Shown piece by piece: positions 1-6,013 of a stretch of 8,563 bases of DNA. The notes below the pieces were generated by a model. That model was given only the letters and a program-made list of their open reading frames with translations, was not told where the DNA came from and did not search any database. Location of the stretch: assembly GCA_030610025.1 (NCBI GenBank), contig JAUWSP010000089.1, positions 1 through 8,563 of the forward strand. Reading direction: 5' to 3'. Source of the DNA: Acidobacteriota bacterium (lineage in GTDB: Bacteria > Acidobacteriota > Thermoanaerobaculia > Multivoradales > JAHEKO01). Numbering within the stretch: the stretch's first letter is position 1; each line of letters starts with the position of its first letter. A program made the translations under genes and the position numbers.

Positions 1-56
1 GGGAGCCTGCCCGTTTCTCCAACTCCACTTGGTCCTCAGACGGGGTCTCGCCTGAC

Positions 57-311
57 CTAATCTATTGACTCGTCGTCTTTCTTGGCCTTCTTCGCCTTAT
101 TGGCCGGCTTTTTTTTCTTGGCGCTGCTCTTGGCTTTCTTGGCTTTCTTGGATGACGATTTCTTGGCGCCTTTACCCCCGCCCGAGTCAGGTGCTTTGGC
201 CAGTTCCTCCTGGTCGCCCCCGCAGCTCGGGCAAACAAGCTGGGTGCGACCCAGGTCGTAGAACTTGGTGCCGCAGTTCAGGCACTCGTGTTTGTTTCCC
301 AAGTCAGCCAT
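57..311 (-). CDS. FYDLN-family small zinc-ribbon protein with lysine-rich tail
   Basis: The 84-residue product has a zinc-ribbon head with two CxxC pairs (C10/C13 and C27/C30) around the motif KFYDLG (residues 16-21). This matches the head of the FYDLN family of small uncharacterised bacterial proteins. Members of that family usually carry an acidic C-terminus. Here residues 47-78 contain 17 lysines among Ala, Ser and Gly, like a histone H1 tail, and the protein then ends in the acidic DDESID. The start at 311 is preferred because GAGGAG lies 8 bases upstream and a promoter fits just upstream. A longer reading frame opening at 398 would begin upstream of that promoter and adds only low-complexity, non-conserved sequence. 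Function is unknown. A metal-binding head with a polycationic tail suggests nucleic-acid or ribosome contact, but that is inference. It is transcribed divergently from lolA. Confidence 0.85.
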   Translation of the reverse strand: MADLGNKHECLNCGTKFYDLGRTQLVCPSCGGDQEELAKAPDSGGGKGAKKSSSKKAKKAKSSAKKKKPANKAKKAKKDDESID

Positions 312-341
312 ATTCTGAGCTCCTCGTAGCAAGCGAGCGGG

Positions 342-370
342 AAAGTAGCATCGGTCCGAAGGGCTGTCAA
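342..370 (-). promoter_or_regulatory. Sigma70-like promoter for the zinc-ribbon gene
   Basis: On the minus strand a perfect -35 hexamer TTGACA (370-365) is followed by exactly 17 bases and a -10 hexamer TACTTT (347-342), which keeps the key T, A and final T of the consensus. Transcription would start near 335, giving a leader of about 24 bases that includes the GAGGAG ribosome site of the gene starting at 311. This is a motif call only. Confidence 0.5.
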
Positions 371-501
371 GGCGCTCCGCCTGCCCGGCTGGTTGCATCC
401 GATGAAATGTGGAGGTACCATCCGTGTCGCCCCTTGGTCCCAGGCTGAGGATTTGGTGCGTGTGCCGGGCGCTAACCCTTGTCTATCTAGAGAGTATCTG
501 A

Positions 502-1227
502 ATGTCGCTCATCAGGGTCTGTGTAGCCTGCTTTTTGCTGGCGATTTCGTGTCCTGCGTGGTCCGAGGAGGCGCTGCCTGATCCACGGCGTGAGGGCCAG
601 AGCCCGTCCGAAAAGCTGACCGCTCTCGTCGAGAGAGTGCGGCTCGAGCAAGGCCGGATCAGTACTCTCGAAGCCGACTTCAGGCAGCTCAAAGAAAGCT
701 CCATGCTCGTGGAGGTGGTGGAGGCGGTCGGGACGTTCGCCTACTCCGCTCCGGATCACGTGCGCTGGGACTATTCCGACCCGAACCCGATCTCGATGTT
801 GATCGATGGGAACGAGATGACTACCTGGTATCGGGATCTCGGGCAGGCGGAAAGAGTCAAGGTCGGTCGCCGCTCGCAGCGAGTCCTTGAGTATCTGGGC
901 GCGACGAGTCCGTTGGACGACATGTTGCAGTACTTCTCGGTCAGCCTGACCCTGCCCGACGACGTGACCCAGCCGTATCTGCTGGAGCTGTCGCCGCTGT
1001 TCGACAAAGTGGCCAAACGACTCCAGGGAGTCACCATCTGGATCGCCGCCGAGCACTATTTGCCGATCCGCCTGCGGTACGTCGACGCCGACGGAGACGT
1101 CACAGATCTGAGCTTCGAGAATCTCAGGATCAACGGCTCGCTGCCCATCGAACGGTTCGATCTGAGGCTGCCCGACACCGTCGACGTGCGGATCGTCGAG
1201 CTGGATCAGCGCACCCGCCTCCAGTAG
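502..1227 (+). CDS. lolA: LolA-like outer-membrane lipoprotein carrier protein
   Basis: LolA is the periplasmic chaperone that takes lipoproteins from the LolCDE complex in the inner membrane and delivers them to the outer membrane. The 241-residue product starts with a short signal peptide: MSLIR, then a hydrophobic stretch at residues 6-20, with likely cleavage after AWS at 21. The mature part follows the LolA pattern. It has a helix with the LEADFRQ segment (56-62), then beta strands with GTFAYSAPDHVRWDY (77-91), a segment around MLIDGNEMTTWY (99-110), a helix at 137-147, and late strands around LPIRLRYVDADGDVTDLSFENL (187-208). Length is slightly above the usual 200-220 residues, partly through an Arg/Asp/Glu-rich linker (22-38). 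A cysteine at 17 makes an imperfect lipobox (AIS-C), so a lipid-anchored form is possible but less likely. The gene opens the plus-strand run, 33 bases ahead of tgt. Family assignment is good; strict orthology with E. coli LolA is inferred. Confidence 0.85.
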   Translation: MSLIRVCVACFLLAISCPAWSEEALPDPRREGQSPSEKLTALVERVRLEQGRISTLEADFRQLKESSMLVEVVEAVGTFAYSAPDHVRWDYSDPNPISMLIDGNEMTTWYRDLGQAERVKVGRRSQRVLEYLGATSPLDDMLQYFSVSLTLPDDVTQPYLLELSPLFDKVAKRLQGVTIWIAAEHYLPIRLRYVDADGDVTDLSFENLRINGSLPIERFDLRLPDTVDVRIVELDQRTRLQ

Positions 1228-1260
1228 GCAGCTCGGCCCGTTTCGTCAGCCTCCTTGCCG

Positions 1261-2418
1261 ATGGAATTCTCCTTCGAGGTCCTCGCCAGCGACGGCGAAG
1301 CTCGCCGGGCGAGACTCTCTCTCCCGCACGGTCGCATCGAGACACCGGCCTTCATGCCCGTGGGGACGTTGGGGGCTGTCAAGGGCTTGTCTCCCCTCGA
1401 TCTGGAGGCCGCCGGTGCCTCCGTCATGCTGTCCAACCTGTACCACCTCAGCCTGCGGCCCGGGATCGACGTCATCGAGTCGCTGGGCGGAATTCACGAG
1501 TTCACTGGTTGGAGGCGCCCGATACTCACTGACAGCGGCGGGTACCAGGTATTCAGCCTGGCCAGATTACGCAGTGTGGGCAGCGATGGAGTGACCTTCC
1601 GTAGCCATCTGGACGGCTCCGAGCTTCGCCTGACGCCGGAGTCGGTGGTGGAGTCGCAGCGGCGCCTTGGAGTGGACATCGCCATGGTGCTGGACGAGTG
1701 CCCGGCCTGGCCGGTTACCCGGGAGGTTGCGGCCGCTTCTCTCGATCGCACCCAGCAGTGGGCCGCTCGGTCTCGCCAGGCCTGGCAGGGTGGGGGGATG
1801 TCGCTGTTTGGAATCGTGCAGGGCAGCACGTTCCCCGAGCTTCGCCAATGTGCCGCCGAACAGCTGATCGAGCTCGATTTCGGCGGCTACGCCATTGGTG
1901 GAGTGAGTGTTGGCGAGCCGACCCCGGAGAGGCGGGCGGTGGTCGAGTCGACCGCCCCTCTTCTGCCAGCCGACAAGCCCAGATACCTGATGGGTGTCGG
2001 AACGCCGAGAGACATTGTTCATGCTGTTCAGCACGGTATCGACCTGTTCGACTGTGTCCTACCGTCTAGAAACGCCCGACACGGAATGCTGTTCACCCGA
2101 CAGGGATTGGTGCGCATCAAGAACGCGCGGTACCGCGATGATTCCCAACCGGTGGATCCGGCCTGTTCTTGCCCGGTTTGCCAGCGCGTCAGCCGTGCCC
2201 TGCTGCATCACCTGATCCGCAGCGGTGAGCTGACCGGGGCAGTGCTCGCAACCCAGCACAACATCCGCTTCTATCTTGACTTTGTAGCCCATCTCAGAGA
2301 AGCTATCGCGTCCGGAACGCTGGCTGGTGTCGCGGCGTCGGTCGCTGCTTATTATCCGGAAGATGGCTCGTTCTCGGAGTCGCCAGCAACTCCTGATTCA
2401 ACCGTTTCCACTTCCTGA
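1261..2418 (+). CDS. tgt: tRNA-guanine transglycosylase (Tgt)
   Basis: Tgt exchanges guanine-34 in the anticodon of tRNAs for Asp, Asn, His and Tyr with preQ1, an early step in making queuosine. The 385-residue product carries the family marks: ETPAFMPVGT near the N-terminus, LTDSGGYQVFSL with the general acid/base Asp91, MVLDECPAWP (142-151), GIDLFDCVLPSRNARHG with the nucleophile Asp264, and zinc ligands Cys302, Cys304, Cys307 and His333. The last five positions coincide with E. coli numbering, which supports the ATG at 1261. A TTG at 1255 would add only two residues. The pocket motif GGVSVGEP has valine where the eukaryotic enzyme has glycine, consistent with preQ1 rather than queuine as substrate. 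The last 18 or so residues are a Ser/Thr/Pro-rich tail without recognisable function. No strong ribosome site is visible, so translation may depend on coupling to lolA, 33 bases upstream. Confidence 0.97.
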   Translation: MEFSFEVLASDGEARRARLSLPHGRIETPAFMPVGTLGAVKGLSPLDLEAAGASVMLSNLYHLSLRPGIDVIESLGGIHEFTGWRRPILTDSGGYQVFSLARLRSVGSDGVTFRSHLDGSELRLTPESVVESQRRLGVDIAMVLDECPAWPVTREVAAASLDRTQQWAARSRQAWQGGGMSLFGIVQGSTFPELRQCAAEQLIELDFGGYAIGGVSVGEPTPERRAVVESTAPLLPADKPRYLMGVGTPRDIVHAVQHGIDLFDCVLPSRNARHGMLFTRQGLVRIKNARYRDDSQPVDPACSCPVCQRVSRALLHHLIRSGELTGAVLATQHNIRFYLDFVAHLREAIASGTLAGVAASVAAYYPEDGSFSESPATPDSTVSTS

Positions 2419-2502
2419 TCTCGAATAAGGATTTCGGAAAATTCCGCCTTGTTGCTGCCGGATCATCGGGCGTAATCGCCGCAGGCGAGAGGGGTAGTGC
2501 CT

Positions 2503-2829
2503 ATGAGTCAGCCAATCGCAGTTCTCGCAATCGCAGAAGGGATCTCGGCACCTGCATTCATGCAGTTTGTTCCGATCCTCTTGGTGTTCGCCATCTTCTA
2601 CTTCTTGTTGATCGCACCGATGCGCAAGCGGCAGAAGGCTCTTCAGGGTCTCATCGAAGGTCTGAAGAAGGGCGATCGAGTGGTCACCAACGGAGGGCTG
2701 TACGGCACGGTCGCGGCGGTCGAAGAGAAGGTTGTCGTCCTCAAGCTGGCCGAGAACCTGAAAGTCCGAGTCGCGAAGTCGGCGGTCGCGGGCCTCGAGG
2801 GGCAAGAGGAGCAAGGAGAGCGTAAATGA
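2503..2829 (+). CDS. yajC: YajC, accessory subunit of the Sec preprotein translocase
   Basis: YajC is a small inner-membrane protein that joins SecD and SecF in the holotranslocon. The 108-residue product has one membrane helix (about residues 20-38, VPILLVFAIFYFLLIAP), followed at once by the conserved cytoplasmic segment beginning RKRQKALQGL and continuing LKKGDRVVTNGGLYGTV, a small beta domain, and a charged Glu/Gln-rich tail. The ATG at 2503 is chosen because GAGAGGGG (2487-2494) lies 8 bases before it. A GTG at 2497 would add two residues but sits too close to that site. The upstream gap from tgt (84 bases) shows only short weak hairpins, so read-through from tgt is expected. The stop overlaps the secD start. 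Confidence 0.96.
   Translation: MSQPIAVLAIAEGISAPAFMQFVPILLVFAIFYFLLIAPMRKRQKALQGLIEGLKKGDRVVTNGGLYGTVAAVEEKVVVLKLAENLKVRVAKSAVAGLEGQEEQGERK
2813..2829 (+). promoter_or_regulatory. Shine-Dalgarno and ATGA overlap coupling yajC to secD
   Basis: AAGGAG (2813-2818) stands 7 bases before the secD ATG (2826), inside the last codons of yajC. The secD start and the yajC TGA share ATGA (2826-2829). This arrangement implies translational coupling and roughly matched synthesis of the two subunits. Confidence 0.8.
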
Positions 2830-4400
2830 GCAGCAAACTTCTCTGGCGGGGACTCCTGATCGCGGCTATCGTCGGGCTGGCGATATTCTCGGCCTATCCC
2901 CTTCGGGAAAAACTCAAGCTCGGCCTGGATCTGCGGGGCGGCATTCACCTGGTTCTCCAGGTGGAAGTCGATGATGCCGTCAGGTCGGAGACCACCAAAG
3001 ACATCGATCGCCTGCTTCAAGAAGTTGCCGATGCTGGACTCGAAGGCGTCACGGCGAACCAAACTTCGAGCTCCAGATTCGAGATGCAGGGTGTGCCCCA
3101 GGGGCGAGATCGAGAGGTCGGTGGCATCGTCAGCGAGTACATGCCGGGTTGGAATTGGCAGCGGCGTGGAGATCTGTTGGCTTTCAAGATGGAGATCGCC
3201 AATCTCAACGAGATCGAAAACCTGGCTGTCAAGCAGGCGCTGGAGACAATCCGCAACCGTGTCGACGAATTCGGTGTTGCGGATCCACTCATTCAGCGCC
3301 AGGGTATGGAGGGTGATCGTATCGTGGTGCAGCTTCCCGGGGTCGACGACCCCGAGCGCGTCAAGAAGCTGATCAAGAACACCGCCTTTCTGGAGTTTCG
3401 ACTCGTTACCCATCCTCCGGGTGGTGGGGGTGTTGCGAGCCGTGAGGAGATCACGGCCCACTACGGCGGTCAGATCCCCCCGAGCCTCGAGATTCTCACC
3501 GGAACCATACGTGATGACCAGGGCCGGGCTATCGGGCAGCAGTTCTATGCGGTGGAGAAACGGACAGTCATCACCGGTCGTGACCTGAAGACCGCGCGGC
3601 CCGGTGTGGGTGAGTTCAACCAGCCGGTCGTGAACTTCTATCTCACTCATGAGGGTGGGAAGCTGTTCGCCGAGGCCACCGGTGCCAATGTCGGCAAGGG
3701 GCTGGCAATCGTGCTGGACGGCAATGTAGTCTCCGCTCCGAACATCCGCTCGCGAATCGGCGACTCTGGTCTGATCGAGGGTTCCTTCACCAGACAGGAA
3801 GTCGAAGATCTTTCGACCGTCCTCAGGTCCGGCGCCTTGCCCGCAGGTATCACCTATCTAGAGGAGAGAACGGTCGGTCCGACGTTGGGGCAGGATTCCA
3901 TCCGGCAGGGTCTGAGGGCAGGAGTGATCGGGCTGAGCCTCGTCGTCCTCGCCATGTTCCTGGTGTACAAGGGGACAGGGGTGAATGCCATCGTCGCCCT
4001 GGTCCTCAACATCATTCTCATCTTTGGTGCCCTGGCCTACTTCGGGGCCACCTTGACACTGCCTGGAATCGCGGGCATCGTGTTGACCATCGGTATGGCG
4101 GTCGACGCCAACGTGCTGATTTTCGAACGAATCCGTGAAGAATTGCACCATGGCAGGACAGTGAAGTCGGCCATCGACGCTGGATTCAGCAAGGCCCTGT
4201 CGTCAGTGATGGACGCCAACATCACCACCTTGATTGCGGCGCTGTTCCTGTTTCAGTTTGGAACGGGCCCGATTCGGGGGTTCGCGGTAACCCTGTCCAT
4301 CGGCATCCTGGCCTCTTTGTTTACGGCCATTTTCGTGAGTCGGTGGATCTTCGATCTCATTCTGTCGAGGCGGCGTCGCGTCGAGCGACTGTCGATCTAG
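2826..4400 (+). CDS. secD: SecD, protein-export membrane protein
   Basis: SecD, together with SecF, uses the proton-motive force to pull exported proteins out on the periplasmic side of SecYEG. The 524-residue product shows the expected plan: membrane helix 1 (about 7-24), the GLDLRGGIHLVLQV motif (33-46), a large periplasmic P1 region (about 50-350, including ETIRNRVDEFGVADPLIQRQG and the late segment LAIVLDGNVVSAPNI), and then five membrane helices (about 365-507). The conserved GMAVDANVLIFERIREEL motif (423-440) includes Asp427, matching the proton-relay aspartate of the family. The helix-5 region SSVMDANITTLI is also present. Length fits the compact SecD of non-enterobacterial lineages; E. 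coli SecD, at about 615 residues, is longer. Translation is coupled to yajC, and secF follows after 55 bases. Confidence 0.97.
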   Translation: MSSKLLWRGLLIAAIVGLAIFSAYPLREKLKLGLDLRGGIHLVLQVEVDDAVRSETTKDIDRLLQEVADAGLEGVTANQTSSSRFEMQGVPQGRDREVGGIVSEYMPGWNWQRRGDLLAFKMEIANLNEIENLAVKQALETIRNRVDEFGVADPLIQRQGMEGDRIVVQLPGVDDPERVKKLIKNTAFLEFRLVTHPPGGGGVASREEITAHYGGQIPPSLEILTGTIRDDQGRAIGQQFYAVEKRTVITGRDLKTARPGVGEFNQPVVNFYLTHEGGKLFAEATGANVGKGLAIVLDGNVVSAPNIRSRIGDSGLIEGSFTRQEVEDLSTVLRSGALPAGITYLEERTVGPTLGQDSIRQGLRAGVIGLSLVVLAMFLVYKGTGVNAIVALVLNIILIFGALAYFGATLTLPGIAGIVLTIGMAVDANVLIFERIREELHHGRTVKSAIDAGFSKALSSVMDANITTLIAALFLFQFGTGPIRGFAVTLSIGILASLFTAIFVSRWIFDLILSRRRRVERLSI

Positions 4401-4455
4401 CCATCCGGACACGACTCGATCGGTTGACGTGAAACGGTTGCGGGAGTTTTAGCGC

Positions 4456-5643
4456 ATGGAGTTCTTTCAAGACACCAACATCGATTTCATGAAGTACCGT
4501 AAGCACTTCGTGCTGATTTCGGTGGCACTGCTGGCGATCTCTGTCCTCGAGGTGTTCATTCAGAAGAATCTGAACATCGGCATCGACTTCTCGGGTGGAA
4601 CGCAGGTGACGGTCAAGTTTCGGCAACAGCCGAGGGTCGACGAGTTGCGGGACGTGATGTCCGCTGCCGATATCGGAGACGCCCAGATCCAGCGATTCGG
4701 TGCCGAAGAAGCCAACGAGGTGATCATCAAGACCTCGACCGTCGAGGGCAGTGAAGAGGGCAGTCAACTTGCGGTAATCGAGGCTCTGGATCAGCACTTC
4801 AACGGTGAATCCGCTGGCGGTTTCGATCTCAATCGGCGGGGGAGCGACGCTCTAGCGGATCTGCTTCTCCAAACCGATCCGGACCGGGTCGTGGCTCAAG
4901 ACCCGGAAGTGGCCCAGCAGCGCTATGAGGAGCTTGCCGAGGCGATTCTCGAGCAGCGTCGCGTAGACGGGTTGCTGGAGTCCTGGGACGAGGTGGCAGG
5001 AGTGGCCGGAGTCAGCAACGAGGTTCGGACCGCTCTCGACAGGCAGACCTATCTGGGCGATTTTGCCGTCCTTGGATCCGAGAACGTTGGCCCCCAGATC
5101 GGAGCGGAGTTGCGGCGCAAGGGAATTCTGGCCGTGGTCTCTTCCCTGCTCGGCATGCTGGTCTATATCTGGTTCCGGTTCGAGCTCCGATTCGCAATCG
5201 GCGCGTTGGTGGCGGTGACCCACGATGTGCTGATCGTTCTCGGGCTCTTCACCCTGGCGGGCATGGAGTTCAATTTGACCACGATCGCCGGCTTCCTCAC
5301 TCTTGTGGGTTATTCGGTCAACGACACGGTGGTCGTCTTCGACCGGGTGAGGGAGAATCTACGGCGCAATCGCCGGGAACCCCTGGTGGAGACCATGAAC
5401 TTGAGCCTGAATCAAACACTCTCTAGGACCGTGCTGACGTCAGGCACTACTCTGCTCGCGGTTGGCAGCCTCCTGTTGTTCGGTGGAGATGTCCTGAGAG
5501 GCTTCGCTTTCATCATTACGGTCGGCGTGATCGTGGGAACCTATTCCTCTATCTATATAGCCAGCCCGTTCGCTCTACTCTGGGAGCAGTGGTTCGGGAA
5601 GAAGGGTAGCAAGGGGCGAGCGTCGAATCGGGCTACAGCCTGA
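4456..5643 (+). CDS. secF: SecF, protein-export membrane protein
   Basis: SecF pairs with SecD to form the proton-driven export motor. The 395-residue product has membrane helix 1 (about 17-35), the family motif IGIDFSGGTQV (41-51), a periplasmic domain, and five C-terminal membrane helices (about 222-378). Key residues are seen: Asp290 in GYSVNDTVVVFDRVREN and Arg324 in TLSRTVLTSGTT, which correspond to E. coli Asp213 and Arg247. The start at 4456 has GGGAG (4442-4446) 9 bases upstream. The protein is about 70 residues longer than E. coli SecF. The extra length lies between the end of the P1 fold (about residue 116) and the FAVLGSENVGPQIG segment (203-216): a mostly helical, acidic and Gln/Arg-rich insertion. 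The C-terminus is a short basic tail. It is the last gene of the run. Confidence 0.97.
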   Translation: MEFFQDTNIDFMKYRKHFVLISVALLAISVLEVFIQKNLNIGIDFSGGTQVTVKFRQQPRVDELRDVMSAADIGDAQIQRFGAEEANEVIIKTSTVEGSEEGSQLAVIEALDQHFNGESAGGFDLNRRGSDALADLLLQTDPDRVVAQDPEVAQQRYEELAEAILEQRRVDGLLESWDEVAGVAGVSNEVRTALDRQTYLGDFAVLGSENVGPQIGAELRRKGILAVVSSLLGMLVYIWFRFELRFAIGALVAVTHDVLIVLGLFTLAGMEFNLTTIAGFLTLVGYSVNDTVVVFDRVRENLRRNRREPLVETMNLSLNQTLSRTVLTSGTTLLAVGSLLLFGGDVLRGFAFIITVGVIVGTYSSIYIASPFALLWEQWFGKKGSKGRASNRATA

Positions 5644-5660
5644 TCCATTCGACAGCTCCA

Positions 5661-5675
5661 GGCCGGCACTCGGCC
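5661..5675 (+). terminator. Weak hairpin after secF, possible terminator
   Basis: GGCCG and CGGCC pair across a 5-base loop, starting 18 bases past the secF stop. The stem is only five GC pairs and no T-run follows, so intrinsic termination is doubtful. The bases from 5676 to 5730 show nothing else recognisable. Confidence 0.2.
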
Positions 5676-5730
5676 ACCTTGCTGCCCAGGCACCACCCAC
5701 AGAACACGGCTCGAACATGACGATTTCGAG

Positions 5731-5913
5731 CTAGCCCGACCTTCTCACCAACGTTCTACTGCAAGACCGAATATGCCCGAACTTACTACGGTTTCCGCCC
5801 TCATCCCTCCTCGCCGTACTTCAAGTACGCCTGCGGGGGCTTCGGTTGTCAGGCCTTGTACCTCCGGACATCTTCGCCCTTTCGCTACGAAGCTGGTGAG
5901 AAGGTCGGGCTAG
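5731..5913. mobile_element. 183-bp palindromic repeat element, MITE-like
   Basis: The ends are a perfect 20-bp inverted repeat: 5731-5750 begins CTAGCCCGACC and 5894-5913 is its exact complement. The centre of symmetry (5822) coincides with a second perfect palindrome, CGTACTT-C-AAGTACG (5815-5829). Comparing the inner left half (5751-5815) with the complement of the inner right half (5829-5893), without gaps, gives 35 identities in 65. That is about twice chance, and 20 of 30 match between 5761 and 5790. The whole unit is therefore one imperfect palindrome able to fold into a single long hairpin. Both ends carry CTAG, so a TA target duplication of the kind left by IS630/mariner-type transposases is possible. 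No coding sequence is convincing inside it. It could instead be a REP/ERIC-like repeat or a structured RNA. The symmetry is directly seen; mobility is inferred, because only one copy is present here. Confidence 0.6.
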
Positions 5914-5935
5914 GCCTCCCCGAGCGGCGGTCAAG

Positions 5936-5964
5936 GGGTCGAGGACCCGACTCTCCTCTATAAT
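5936..5964 (+). promoter_or_regulatory. Probable promoter of rel
   Basis: A perfect TATAAT (5959-5964) lies 50 bases before the rel start, in the only long gap on this strand. At 17-base spacing the -35 position (5936-5941, GGGTCG) is a poor match, so an activator or an alternative sigma factor may be involved. The -35 region is half of a small inverted repeat, GGGTC-GAG-GACCC (5936-5948), that could be a protein site or chance. Transcription would start near 5971. The palindromic element ends 22 bases upstream of the -35 position. Confidence 0.45.
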
Positions 5965-6013
5965 TCGGCTGGAAAGTGCGGCTGCCCGAGTTCGCGTATC
6001 GACGTCGGCATCA

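Noticed and set aside
1..56. Left edge checked for a tRNA or terminator
   Set aside because: No T-arm sequence, cloverleaf or strong stem could be made from these bases.
65..448. Open frame of 127 codons on the plus strand opposite the zinc-ribbon gene
   Set aside because: Its product is Trp/Ser/Arg-rich low-complexity sequence that mirrors the lysine-rich minus-strand tail. It has no family resemblance.
2428..2488. Small hairpins in the tgt-yajC gap, such as TCGCC-GCA-GGCGA at 2476-2488
   Set aside because: Stems are only 4-5 bp without a T-run and do not hide the yajC ribosome site. There is no support for a terminator or riboswitch.
2643..3650. Minus-strand open frame of 335 codons opposite yajC and secD
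   Set aside because: It is antisense to two clearly conserved genes and its translation shows no motif. Long antisense frames are common in GC-rich coding DNA.
4424..4452. TTGACG with TTTTAG at 17 bases in the secD-secF gap as a secF promoter
   Set aside because: The -10 match is poor and transcription would start at or after the secF start codon. Read-through from secD explains secF better.
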